From the NCBI RefSeq assembly GCF_001039005.1, contig NZ_LDWR01000055.1, positions 186,001 to 250,000 of the forward strand: a stretch of 64,000 nucleotides of DNA. The letters run 5' to 3'. The stretch comes from Burkholderia cepacia (GTDB lineage Bacteria; Pseudomonadota; Gammaproteobacteria; Burkholderiales; Burkholderiaceae). Shown here piece after piece: positions 16,217-24,583 of this stretch. Every line of letters starts with the position of its first letter. Position 1 is the stretch's first letter. A model generated the notes under the pieces. The model worked only from the letters and a program-made list of their open reading frames with translations. It did no database searches and was not told the origin of the DNA. A program made the position numbers and the translations under genes.

Positions 16217-16996
16217 TTACACCGGCGCCTCGCAGGGGACGGAGAGCGTGATGGCGGCGGTCGCGCCGTCGGCGAACGCGGTATGCGACAACGTGCCGCC
16301 GTGCGCGAGCGCGACGCGCTGGCAGAGCGCGAGCGCCCAGGCGATCCGCTTCGCGTCGCGCTCGCGCAGCATCTCGCGGCGCGCGAACGATTCGAACGCG
16401 TGCGGCTGCCCGGGATCGGCGAGCGCGTCGGCGTTCACGGTGCAGGTGGCGCGCGCGACGCACTGCGCGCCGTCGCGCGCGCACGCGAACGTCACATGGG
16501 CGCCCGCGGCGCTGGCCTCGACGGCGGCCGTCAGCATCGTCCAGAGTGCCTGCGCGATGCGTTCGCGGTCGGCGGTCAGCGACGATTCGCCGTCCGGCAG
16601 CGTTACGTCGAGCGCGACTTGCCGTGCATCAGCGAGCGCGAAACGGACCAGCGCGATCGTGTCGTCGAGCAGCGCGCGCAGCGCGAACGGCCGCGGCGTG
16701 ATCGTGAGCGTGCGGGTTTCCGCGCGCGGCGCGTCGAGCACGTCGTCGATTAGGGCGACTTGCTGGTCGATGCCCGTGCGGATGCCCGCGAGCGCGCGTT
16801 GCAGGTTGGGATCGGCGCTGGCGAGCTGGCGTTCGAGCACGTACGCCCAGCTATGCATCGCGTTCAGCGGGCTGCGCAGGTCGTGCGATGCGGTGGAGAG
16901 CGCCTGGTCGCGCAGGAACAGCGCCGCCTCGGTGGCGTAGTGCGCTGCGCGTTCGCGCAGCAGGTCGGCGGCGGGATCGACGGAAGTGGACGTCAC
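16217..16996 (-). CDS. Orphan histidine-kinase-like protein with eroded ATP-binding boxes
   Basis: A 259-residue cytoplasmic protein. The dimerisation/phospho-acceptor region is intact, with the H-box SHDLRSPLNAMHSW at about 38-51. The following HATPase region keeps length and hydrophobic pattern but not key residues: the N-box asparagine is missing from ALWTMLTAAVEAS, the G1 box reads ADALADPGQPHAFESF without DxGxG, and the G2 box is RIAWALALCQ. No sensor domain or membrane helix precedes the H-box, and no response regulator is nearby. It may be a pseudokinase acting as a phosphotransfer or scaffolding partner (inference). The start is a GTG at 16996; there is no strong ribosome site. Confidence 0.75.
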   Translation of the reverse strand: MTSTSVDPAADLLRERAAHYATEAALFLRDQALSTASHDLRSPLNAMHSWAYVLERQLASADPNLQRALAGIRTGIDQQVALIDDVLDAPRAETRTLTITPRPFALRALLDDTIALVRFALADARQVALDVTLPDGESSLTADRERIAQALWTMLTAAVEASAAGAHVTFACARDGAQCVARATCTVNADALADPGQPHAFESFARREMLRERDAKRIAWALALCQRVALAHGGTLSHTAFADGATAAITLSVPCEAPV

Positions 16997-17063
16997 GGAG
17001 CAGGCCTGTCGGAAGCGGTTGGCGTGGAAGTCACGCGAACCGCCATTATAGGGACGGTGCGTG

Positions 17064-17987
17064 TCACGCCGGCAGCGCGTCCTCGTCCTTTTTCCGGGCG
17101 TCGCCGTTCGGCAGCAACTGGCACGCGAGCAGACCGGCCAGCATCAGCGCGCAGCCAAACAGCGCGCGTAGCGTCAGCGTTTCGCCGAGCGCGGCCCAGC
17201 CGGCGATCGCCGCGAATACGCCTTCCATGCTGAAGATCACGGCTGCGTGCGCAGGCGCCGCGTCGCGTTGCGCGACGACCTGCAGCGTATAGCCGACGCC
17301 GACCGACAGCAGCCCGCCGTACAACAGCGTCGGCAGTGCGCCGCGCAGCATCGCGACGCTGACCGGCTCGACGGCGAGGCCGACCGCGAGACACGCCACG
17401 CCGCATACGGCGAACTGCATGAACGCGAGCACGAGCGGATCGTGGCGCTTCGCGAGATGGCCGACCGCCATCACGTGCGCGGCGATGATGACGGCGCCCG
17501 CGAGCTGGAACCAGTCGCCGTAGAGCACCGAGAAATGCTCGTCGATGCTGAGGAAATACAGGCCGATCGCCGCGAGCAGCGCGCCGAACCAGGTGCCTGC
17601 GCCGATCCGGTGACGCGCGAATACGCCCATCAGCGGCACGATCACGACGTACAGCGAGCTGATGAAGCCCGCGTTGGCGACCCGCGTGTACTGCAGGCCG
17701 AACTGTTGCAGCGAGATCGACACGGCGAGCAGCCCGCCGAGCGCGAGGCCCGGCAGCAGCAGCGCCGGATCGCGACGGATCGCCGCGAGCTGCGCGCGCG
17801 ATGCCGCGTTGAGCATCAGCAGCGGAACCAGCACGAGCGCGCCGAGCAGGAAGCGCAGCCCGGTGAACAGGAACGGCCCGATCACGTCGAGGCTCAGGCG
17901 TTGCGCGACGAAAGCCGTGCCCCAGATCGCGGCGGCGGCGAGCATCAGCAGGTTGGCGCGGAGGTGCTTGCGGGCTTCGGGCTTCAT
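17064..17987 (-). CDS. EamA/DMT-family transporter
   Basis: A 307-residue inner-membrane protein with ten predicted helices in two EamA repeats (about 10-145 and 155-290), the standard drug/metabolite transporter layout. Typical pieces are AAAIWGTAFVAQRLSLD at the start of repeat 1 and FSMEGVFAAIAGWAALGE near the end of repeat 2, where the conserved Pro/Glu helix pair lies. Substrate unknown; relatives export amino acids or metabolites. The ATG at 17987 is followed by a short basic tail and the first helix. It lies between the kinase-like gene and a LysR regulator on the same strand, 41 bp from the latter, so LysR and transporter may be co-transcribed. Confidence 0.88.
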   Translation of the reverse strand: MKPEARKHLRANLLMLAAAAIWGTAFVAQRLSLDVIGPFLFTGLRFLLGALVLVPLLMLNAASRAQLAAIRRDPALLLPGLALGGLLAVSISLQQFGLQYTRVANAGFISSLYVVIVPLMGVFARHRIGAGTWFGALLAAIGLYFLSIDEHFSVLYGDWFQLAGAVIIAAHVMAVGHLAKRHDPLVLAFMQFAVCGVACLAVGLAVEPVSVAMLRGALPTLLYGGLLSVGVGYTLQVVAQRDAAPAHAAVIFSMEGVFAAIAGWAALGETLTLRALFGCALMLAGLLACQLLPNGDARKKDEDALPA

Positions 17988-18028
17988 CGGAATTCTTCAG
18001 GAGATTGCGGGCGGCGGAACCCGTTAGT

Positions 18029-18886
18029 TTACGCCGAGATTGCAAGGCTGTCGGCAAACCTGCGCAACGCGGCGGCCGCCCGGGCGTCGCGCACCCGCGA
18101 ATACAGCACGACCTGCGACAGCGGCAGCGGCGGCAGCCCGAATTTCGCACCGACGTCGACCAGCGTGCGCGGTGCTACGCGTCGCGCGAGCGGACAGACG
18201 GCGAGCCCCGCCGCGGCGGCCGCCGTGACCGCCGCGACCCCGCCGCCGGTGAAGCGCTCGCGCCACGGCCGCCCCGCAAGATCGAGCGCGCGCAGCGCGG
18301 CGGCCCGCACGCCGCACGGGCCGGCCAGCACCGCGAGCGGCAGCGGCTCGTCCGCGCGCGGCGCCCAGTCCGGCGCGGCGAGCCAGGCCAGCGGCTCGGT
18401 AAACAGCAGCGTGCCGTCTTCGCGCGGCGGATCCTCGCCGGGTTCGTGCCGCACGATCGCCGCGTCGAGCCGGCGTTCGTCGTATTGCACGAGCAGGCTC
18501 GACGACATCCCGAGATGCATTTCCAGCGACAGCCCCGGATCCTGCCGATGCAGGCTCGTGAGCACGGCCGGCAGGTCGGGCACCGCGACGTGCTCGCTGA
18601 CGCCGAGCGACAGGCGATGCGAGCCGGCCGAGATCGCGCCGAGCGCGTGGTCGTGCGCGTCGAGCAGCGCACGGGCGGCCGGCAGGAAGCTCTCGCCGTC
18701 GGCGGCCAGCTTGACCACGCGCGGCGTGCGCTCAAGCAGCGGCTTGCCGAGGTGCGCCTCCAGCCGCTTCAGCTTCAGGCTGACGGCCGATTGCGTGGTG
18801 CCGAGCGCATCGGCGGCGCGCGTGAAGCTGGCGAGATCGGCGACCAGCACGAACGCGCGCACGGCATCGAGGTCGAGTACTTTCAT
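18029..18886 (-). CDS. LysR-family transcriptional regulator
   Basis: A 285-residue LTTR. The winged helix-turn-helix spans residues about 5-65 (VRAFVLVADLASFTRAADAL, TTQSAVSLKLKRLEAHLGKPL), followed by a linker helix and a two-lobed effector domain to the C-terminus. It is divergent from a tautomerase gene across 109 bp, the classical LTTR/target arrangement, and is also upstream of the EamA transporter on its own strand. An inverted repeat ATTTCA-N12-TGAAAT overlaps its start codon and is a candidate autoregulatory site. Effector unknown. Confidence 0.9.
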   Translation of the reverse strand: MKVLDLDAVRAFVLVADLASFTRAADALGTTQSAVSLKLKRLEAHLGKPLLERTPRVVKLAADGESFLPAARALLDAHDHALGAISAGSHRLSLGVSEHVAVPDLPAVLTSLHRQDPGLSLEMHLGMSSSLLVQYDERRLDAAIVRHEPGEDPPREDGTLLFTEPLAWLAAPDWAPRADEPLPLAVLAGPCGVRAAALRALDLAGRPWRERFTGGGVAAVTAAAAAGLAVCPLARRVAPRTLVDVGAKFGLPPLPLSQVVLYSRVRDARAAAALRRFADSLAISA

Positions 18887-18908
18887 TTCAGATGTAAATG
18901 GATGAAAT
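18885..18908. promoter_or_regulatory. Candidate LysR binding palindrome
   Basis: ATTTCA (18885-18890) and TGAAAT (18903-18908) flank 12 bases in the A+T-rich LysR/tautomerase divergent region. It overlaps the LysR start codon (18884-18886), so binding could repress lysR and activate the tautomerase gene. Assigned by position and symmetry only. Confidence 0.45.
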
Positions 18909-18995
18909 ATGCATAAATGACTGTTTATTATAGATCGGTGAGCCTAACCTGACGCCGTGTTTCCGTTCTTCAACGTCACCGACAGGAGCAGGACC

Positions 18996-19379
18996 ATGCC
19001 ATTCACCCGAATCGCAGTGCGCGAGGGCAAACCGGCCGCCTACCGCGCGGCACTCGTCGACGGCGTGCATCGCGCGCTGATGCACACGTTCAACGTGCCC
19101 GAAGACGACATCTTCATGGTCGTGACCGAGCATGCGGCCGAGAACTTCGTGTTCGGCCGCCATTACCTCGATATCGAACGCAGCGACGATCTCGTGATGA
19201 TCCAGATCACCGCGAACAACACGCGCACGCTCGAGCAGAAGCGGGCGTTGTACCGGGCCATCGCGGAGAACCTCGCGCAGCAGCCCGGCGTGCGGCAGCA
19301 GGACGTATTCATCAGTCTGGTCGAGGTGCTGAAGGAGGACTGGTCGTTCGGCAACGGCCTCGCGCAATACGCCGTTTGA
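18996..19379 (+). CDS. Tautomerase-superfamily protein
   Basis: A 127-residue member of the tautomerase (4-oxalocrotonate tautomerase/MIF-like) superfamily, Tautomerase_2 type. The start is fixed by biology: after removal of Met the catalytic Pro must be first, and ATG at 18996 gives MPFTRIAV with AGGAGCAGG just upstream. A longer in-frame reading from 18957 would bury that proline and is rejected. Relatives catalyse keto-enol tautomerisation or dehalogenation of small acids. Divergent from the LysR gene, which probably regulates it. Substrate unknown. Confidence 0.88.
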   Translation: MPFTRIAVREGKPAAYRAALVDGVHRALMHTFNVPEDDIFMVVTEHAAENFVFGRHYLDIERSDDLVMIQITANNTRTLEQKRALYRAIAENLAQQPGVRQQDVFISLVEVLKEDWSFGNGLAQYAV

Positions 19380-19505
19380 TGTGCGACAGGGCGACAGGGC
19401 CAGATCGTCGCCTGAGCGGTTTTGCGACGTGTACTATGGAAGTTGCTTCACAGACGACGCCGGCGCGGTCGATGCGCCGGCGATTCTTCATGTGCGGGAG
19501 CCTCC

Positions 19506-21140
19506 ATGTCGCGTGTGCTGGAAATCGTGTTGTCGCTGTCGCTGGAAGGTTGGCCGGTCAAGGCTGCGAGTCGCGCCCGAGGCACGCAGCGCGACTTCGG
19601 CGCCGAACTCGTGCGTGCGTGGCGGATCTGTCCGCAGGTCCGGATGCGTCGAGGCCATGAACGTGTGACGATCGAGCCGTGCCAGGTCGAGGAGGCCGAG
19701 CCGAGCCCCGGCGCGAGCTGGTGGACCTGGGTCGAGTCGAATGCGCATGGAAGGCGGGTCGTTGCGTCCCGCACCAGGGCGTTCGCGCCCGGCGTCACGC
19801 AGCGCGAACTGTTCGACGCGGAACATGCGGGGATCGCCGTCGCGATGCCGTTACCTGTACCCGTGACCGCCGCGCCGGCCGACGCCGATCCGGCGATCGG
19901 CGAAGTCGACGGCGTCGCGCCGAACGCCACCGCGCCCTCGGCCGCCGGTGAGCTGCCCGAGTCGACGGCGGTGCGCCTCGTCAGCGAACGGCGGCGCGGG
20001 CGGTGGGCGGACGACAGCGGCGTCGTGGTCGAGATGACGCTCGACGACGTCACGCTGCACGGCGGCGGCGAGCCGCCGCGTCGCTACGTCGAGTTGCGTC
20101 TCACCGCGCCCGACTGGGAAACCCTTGCCGCGCGCACGGCCGCGCTGCACGCGCTGTTTGCCGCGGCGCGCGAACTGAGCGGCGCGTGGCCCGCCTTCGT
20201 GCAACTGACGAGCGTGATCGACCGCGCCTGTGCTGGCGAGCCGGCCGCCGCGGGGCCCGTCAAGGCGCAGCTCGTCGACCTGACGGGCATCCGCTCGCAG
20301 CGTGCCGCGCTGTTCGCGCTGTCCGGCGACATCGCCGCGCAATGGCTCGGCAACGAGGGCGGCGTGCTCGATCGCGACGATCCCGAATTCGTGCACCAGA
20401 TGCGTGTCGCGCTGCGCCGCCTGCGCACGCTGATGCGCTTCTTTCCTCTATTCGCCGACCGGCAATGGCAGGACACCTTCGGCGTCGACCTGCGCTGGCT
20501 TGCCGCGCTGCTCGGCACGGTGCGCGACTGGGACGTGTTCTCGACGGAAAGCCTGCCCGCGCTGATCGCGGCCGACGGCGGCGGCGCCGACTGGGACGGC
20601 ACGCTCGACGCGGCGCGCGCGCAGTGCGTGACCGCGCGCGTCGAACTGCGGCAGGCGCTGCATTCGGCCCGCTATGCGCGGCTGACGCTCGGTTGGCTCG
20701 AATGGTTGAGTTCGCTCGCGCTGCCGCCTGCCGAAGCCGGCGACGCGCCCTCGCTGCGGCGTCACGCGACCAAGCGCGTGCGCCGGCTGTTCGGCGAACT
20801 TTACGCATCGCCGCCACTCACTTCGCTCGATACGGCGGCGCGCCATCAGGTGCGGATCGATGCGAAGCGGCTGCGCTATGCGCTTGAATTCTTTGCGTCG
20901 CTGGCGTCGCGCCGCACGCGTACCGAGACGGTCAAGACGCTCACGCGCGTGCAGAGCGTGCTTGGCGAAGCGAACGACACGATCGTCGCGCTGCATCATC
21001 TCGAGCAACTGGCGGCGCCGCCGTACCAGCTCGGTTTCGTGCGCGGTTACGGTGCGGCGCTCGAGCAGCGCGCGGCGCGCGACGCCGAGGCGCTGCTGGC
21101 CAGCCTGCGTCCGCCGAAGCTCGACGGCAAGCCGCGTTGA
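19506..21140 (+). CDS. CYTH-CHAD domain protein with degenerate CYTH motif
   Basis: A 544-residue protein. Residues 1 to about 240 correspond to a CYTH (triphosphate tunnel) domain, but the N-terminal ExExK catalytic motif is not preserved (LEIVLSLSLEG), while the later strands (RRGRWADDSGVVVEMTLDD, RYVELRL) are recognisable. Residues about 270-540 are a CHAD domain with its paired basic helices HQMRVALRRLRTLMRFF and HQVRIDAKRLRYALEFF, which bind polyphosphate. A low-complexity Ala/Pro/Asp insert (about 115-155) splits the CYTH part. The protein is therefore more likely a polyphosphate-binding than a triphosphatase protein (inference). ATG at 19506 has GGGAG five bases upstream. It ends 48 bp before modE. 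Confidence 0.82.
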   Translation: MSRVLEIVLSLSLEGWPVKAASRARGTQRDFGAELVRAWRICPQVRMRRGHERVTIEPCQVEEAEPSPGASWWTWVESNAHGRRVVASRTRAFAPGVTQRELFDAEHAGIAVAMPLPVPVTAAPADADPAIGEVDGVAPNATAPSAAGELPESTAVRLVSERRRGRWADDSGVVVEMTLDDVTLHGGGEPPRRYVELRLTAPDWETLAARTAALHALFAAARELSGAWPAFVQLTSVIDRACAGEPAAAGPVKAQLVDLTGIRSQRAALFALSGDIAAQWLGNEGGVLDRDDPEFVHQMRVALRRLRTLMRFFPLFADRQWQDTFGVDLRWLAALLGTVRDWDVFSTESLPALIAADGGGADWDGTLDAARAQCVTARVELRQALHSARYARLTLGWLEWLSSLALPPAEAGDAPSLRRHATKRVRRLFGELYASPPLTSLDTAARHQVRIDAKRLRYALEFFASLASRRTRTETVKTLTRVQSVLGEANDTIVALHHLEQLAAPPYQLGFVRGYGAALEQRAARDAEALLASLRPPKLDGKPR

Positions 21141-21188
21141 GCGGTGCACGCTGACTATAATGGCCACCCGTTTCCCACACGCCTGCCG

Positions 21189-22025
21189 ATGACCGACGCA
21201 CCGCATTCTTCCCCGTCCTTCGAACCGCTCGAACTGGGCGGCGAGCTGTGGTTGCGCGCAGGCGAGCAGACGCTCGGCGGCGCCACGCGCATCGCGTTGC
21301 TCGCGGCGATCGGCGACACCGGTTCGATCACGCGCGCGGCAAAGGCCGTCGGCCTCAGCTACAAGGCCGCATGGGATGCGGTCGACACGATGAACAATCT
21401 CGCCGGCGAGCCGCTCGTCGCGCGTTCGACGGGCGGCAAGGGCGGCGGCGGCACGACGCTGACGGCGCGAGCGACGTCGCTGATCGCCGCGTTCCGCACG
21501 ATCGAGCGCGAGCATCGCCGTTTCATCGAGGCCGCGAGCGCGGCCGTTGCCGGCTTCGACGTCGACTGGGCGCTGATCGGCCGGATCGGGATGAAGACCA
21601 GCGCGCGCAACCAGTTGTTCGGCAAGGTTGCGTCGATCGTGCGCGGTACGGTCAACGACGAGGTAACGCTCACGCTGCCGGGCGGGCAGCCGGTCGTCGC
21701 CGTGCTGACGCACGAAAGCGCCGATGCGCTCGGCCTGCAGGCGGGCGCGGACGCATGCGCGCTGGTGAAGGCGTCGTGGGTCGTGCTCGCGGTCGACGAT
21801 GGCGCACCCGACCTGAAGGTGTCCGCACGGAACCAACTACGCGGCTGCGTCGAATCCGTCACGGTGGGCGCGGTGAACAGCGAAGTGACGCTCGCGCTCG
21901 ACGGCGGCGGGACGCTGACGGCCGTCGTCACCAACGACAGCGTCGATGCGCTGCAGCTCGCCGACGGACGGCGGGCGATCGCACTGTTCAAGGCGTCGAG
22001 CGTGATTCTCGCGGTGACGGGCTGA
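21189..22025 (+). CDS. modE: Molybdate-responsive regulator ModE
   Basis: A 278-residue ModE. Residues about 20-90 are a LysR-like winged helix (GDTGSITRAAKAVGLSYKAAWDAVDTMNN) and residues about 145-278 hold two tandem Mop/TOBE domains (TSARNQLFGKVASIV and VSARNQLRGCVESV) that bind molybdate or tungstate. Molybdate-loaded ModE represses modABC. The ATG at 21189 follows a TATAAT at 21156-21161 closely, so the leader is short. It converges on modABC, and a ModE-type operator lies before modA, so the regulator and its main target are about 2.4 kb apart. Confidence 0.92.
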   Translation: MTDAPHSSPSFEPLELGGELWLRAGEQTLGGATRIALLAAIGDTGSITRAAKAVGLSYKAAWDAVDTMNNLAGEPLVARSTGGKGGGGTTLTARATSLIAAFRTIEREHRRFIEAASAAVAGFDVDWALIGRIGMKTSARNQLFGKVASIVRGTVNDEVTLTLPGGQPVVAVLTHESADALGLQAGADACALVKASWVVLAVDDGAPDLKVSARNQLRGCVESVTVGAVNSEVTLALDGGGTLTAVVTNDSVDALQLADGRRAIALFKASSVILAVTG

Positions 22026-22195
22026 CGGCGCGGGCAAGGCGGCGCGCTTCGGCGCTCGTGCGAAGAAGGACGGAGTGAAGCCGGCGTCGCGCAGCGTCTG
22101 CTTGGCGCCAGCTTCGTTTCCGTTTTCAGCTTATGCCGCTACATGCGGCTTCTCTCAGGCTCCAACGTGCCTGCCACGACCACGGCCTCGCGCGC

Positions 22196-22897
22196 TCATG
22201 CGACGCGCGTCGGCCACTCGGCGTGCGGCGATGTCGCCTGCACGCGTCCTTCGCTCAACTGCACGACCTGATCGCCGAATGCGGCGACGTCGTCGGGATC
22301 GTGCGAGATCAGCACCATCGGGATATCGAGCCGCGCCTGCAGTTCGGCGAGCTCGTGGCGCATGCGCTGGCGCATCGCGCCGTCGAGCGCCGCGAACGGT
22401 TCGTCCAGCAGCAGGATGCGCGGTTGCGCGACCAGTGCGCGCGCCAGCGCGACGCGCTGTTTCTGCCCGCCGGACAGTTGCGATGGATATTGCCCCGCGA
22501 GCGTTTCGAGATCGAACGCGTGCAGCCAGTACGCGACTTCGGGCGCCACCGTTTTCGCGCGCGGGTTGCGCAGCCCCGACGTGAGCCCGAACGCGATGTT
22601 CTGGCGCACGTTCAGATGGGGAAACAGCGCGTAATCCTGGAACAGGTACGCGACGCGGCGTTCACGGGTCGGCACGTCGATGCGGCGCGCGGCGTCGAAC
22701 AGCGGTTCATCGTTCAGCGTGATCGTGCCTTCGTCCGGCGACAGCAGGCCGGCGATCGCCTGCAGCGTCATGCTCTTGCCCGCGCCGGACGGCCCGAACA
22801 GCACGACGCGCTGTGTCGTTGCCGCGAACGACATGTCGAGCGTGAAGTGGCGCTCGGCGTTCGCGTAGGTCTTGCGGATGTCGACGACGAGGCTCAT
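22196..22897 (-). CDS. modC: Molybdate ABC transporter ATP-binding protein, without Mop domain
   Basis: A 233-residue ABC ATPase: Walker A GPSGAGKS, Q-loop LFQDYALFPHL, signature LSGGQKQR, Walker B ILLLDEPFAAL and switch SHDPDD are all present. It energises molybdate import with ModB and ModA. E. coli ModC is about 350 residues and ends in a molybdate-binding Mop domain; this protein stops shortly after the ATPase core, so the sensing domain is absent. Last gene of modABC, 64 bp after modB. The call as ModC rests mainly on its place in the operon. Confidence 0.9.
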   Translation of the reverse strand: MSLVVDIRKTYANAERHFTLDMSFAATTQRVVLFGPSGAGKSMTLQAIAGLLSPDEGTITLNDEPLFDAARRIDVPTRERRVAYLFQDYALFPHLNVRQNIAFGLTSGLRNPRAKTVAPEVAYWLHAFDLETLAGQYPSQLSGGQKQRVALARALVAQPRILLLDEPFAALDGAMRQRMRHELAELQARLDIPMVLISHDPDDVAAFGDQVVQLSEGRVQATSPHAEWPTRVA

Positions 22898-22961
22898 GCG
22901 GGCCTCCGCCGAAGCGATTCGGCCGCCGGGCGAGACAGCCGATACGGACGAGGCAAATGCT

Positions 22962-23645
22962 TCATGTCAGCTGACTCCGCGACGCGCGCGCCGGCACGAG
23001 CCAGCCGGCCGAGAGCAGCACGAGCACGCAGGTGATCGACGTCACCAGCACGAGAAAGTTGGCGGTACTGTCGTCGCCGGCCTGCACGGCCGCGTAGATC
23101 GCGACCGACAGCGTCTGCGTGCGGCCGGGCAGGTTGCCCGCGATCATCAGCGTCGCGCCGAACTCGCCGAGCGCGCGTGCGAACGCGAGCAGCGCGCCCG
23201 CGAGAATCCCGCGCGTGGCGAGCGGCAGCGTCACGCGGAAGAACACCGCGGCTTCGCCGAGCCCGAGCGTGCGCGCGGCGCGTTCGAGATGCGGATCCAC
23301 ACCCTCGAACGCGGCACGCGCCGACTTCAGGATCAGCGGAAACGCAACGATCATCGACGCGATCACCGCACCTTGCCATGTGAAGACGAGCTCGATGCCG
23401 AGCTTGTCGAGCCAGGCGCCGAACACGCCGCGCCGGCCGAGCAGCACGAGCAGGTAATAGCCGAGCACCGTCGGCGGCAGGACGAGCGGCAGCGTCAGCA
23501 GCGAATCGACGACGTCGCGCATCGGCGAGCGCCAGCGCGCGAGCGCGAACGCGGCCGCGACGCCGAGCACGATGTCGAGCGCGGTCGCCCAGCCGGCGAC
23601 CTTCAGCGACAGCAGCAGCGGTACCCAGGCGCCTTGCATCTCCAT
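22962..23645 (-). CDS. modB: Molybdate ABC transporter permease
   Basis: A 227-residue inner-membrane permease with about five helices and the cytoplasmic EAA loop (ARTLGLGEAAVFFRVTLPLATRGI) that docks on the ATPase. The size equals that of E. coli ModB. Only four bases separate its start (ATG at 23645) from the modA stop, so the two are translationally coupled. The C-terminal residues extend past the last helix by a short basic tail. Confidence 0.93.
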   Translation of the reverse strand: MEMQGAWVPLLLSLKVAGWATALDIVLGVAAAFALARWRSPMRDVVDSLLTLPLVLPPTVLGYYLLVLLGRRGVFGAWLDKLGIELVFTWQGAVIASMIVAFPLILKSARAAFEGVDPHLERAARTLGLGEAAVFFRVTLPLATRGILAGALLAFARALGEFGATLMIAGNLPGRTQTLSVAIYAAVQAGDDSTANFLVLVTSITCVLVLLSAGWLVPARASRSQLT

Positions 23646-23649
23646 ATGC

Positions 23650-24447
23650 TCACTTGCCCGCAGGCTTGAAACCGAACGTCGACAGCACGGCCTGGCCCTG
23701 CGCCGACGAGACGAAATCGATGAACGATTGCGCCTGCGCGGCGTGGCGGCTGTCCTTGACCACAGCGATCGGATAGGTGATGGCCGTCTTGGTCGGCACC
23801 GTCAGCGCCACCTTCACGCGGCCGGGCATGATCGCGGCGTCGGTGCCGAACACGAAGCCCGCGTCGACCTCGCCGCGCGCGACGTAGTCGAGGCTCTGGC
23901 GCACATTGGCGGCCAGCACGCCCTTTGCGCTGACGGCGTCCCACACGCCGGCCGCGCGCAGCGCGCCTTCGGTGTAGCGGCCGACCGGCACCGATGCCGG
24001 GTCGCCGTACGCGATGCGCTTCACGCCGGGCGCGGTCAGGTCGTTCAGCGACGTCGGCGCGGCCGCGTGACTGTCCGCCGGCACGATCAGCACGAGCGAG
24101 TTCGCGGCGAAGTCGCGGCGCGTGCCGGGCACGATCACCTTTTCGTCGGCCGCGCGATCCATCGCCTTCTGGTCGGCCGATGCGAACACGTCGGCCGGCG
24201 CACCCTTGGCGATCTGCTGCATCAGCACGTCCGACGCACCGAAGTTGAACAGCACCTTGGTGTCCGGATGCTGCTTCTCATATGCGTCGCCGACGGCCTT
24301 GAACGCGTTCGTCAGGCTGGCGGCCGCCGACACGACCAGTTCGTCGGCGGCGGAAGCGGGCGCGCTGAACCCGACACCGGCGGCAAGCGTGACGATCGGC
24401 AGCAGGCGGAGCAGGGTGCGGCGAAGCGGACGGACGGGTGAGCGCAT
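23650..24447 (-). CDS. modA: Molybdate-binding periplasmic protein
   Basis: A 265-residue solute-binding protein. Residues 1-33 are a Sec signal peptide with a long basic n-region and cleavage near ASA/AD. The mature protein starts DELVVSAAASLTNAF, the ModA-type oxyanion-binding strand with its Ser ligands, followed by NFGASDVLMQQIAKGAPADVF and FASADQKAMD. First gene of modABC. The ATG at 24447 is taken because it opens the signal peptide; the larger frame to 24918 runs antisense to the PAP2 gene. A ModE-like box lies 32 bp upstream. Confidence 0.93.
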   Translation of the reverse strand: MRSPVRPLRRTLLRLLPIVTLAAGVGFSAPASAADELVVSAAASLTNAFKAVGDAYEKQHPDTKVLFNFGASDVLMQQIAKGAPADVFASADQKAMDRAADEKVIVPGTRRDFAANSLVLIVPADSHAAAPTSLNDLTAPGVKRIAYGDPASVPVGRYTEGALRAAGVWDAVSAKGVLAANVRQSLDYVARGEVDAGFVFGTDAAIMPGRVKVALTVPTKTAITYPIAVVKDSRHAAQAQSFIDFVSSAQGQAVLSTFGFKPAGK

Positions 24448-24478
24448 GGTGGATTCGTTTGAATGGGTGGAAAACGTA

Positions 24479-24504
24479 ATCGTAATATAGGGCGGGTTAT
24501 AACG
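24479..24504. promoter_or_regulatory. ModE box of the modABC promoter
   Basis: ATCGTAATATA and TTATAACG are separated by seven bases and resemble the ModE operator half-sites (ATCGnTATATA and TATATAACGAT) in inverted orientation. The box is 32-57 bp upstream of the modA start codon, where it would cover the promoter. Assigned by consensus similarity and position. Confidence 0.65.
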
Positions 24505-24583
24505 CTCGACATACCGATCATGCGACGGCGTGCATGAATTGGTCAGACCTGAAAGGAGGCGGGCGTGACGGCCGGGCGGCCTG

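Noticed and set aside
18957..18995. Upstream start for the tautomerase at 18957
   Set aside because: It would bury the catalytic N-terminal proline; the ATG at 18996 has the ribosome site.
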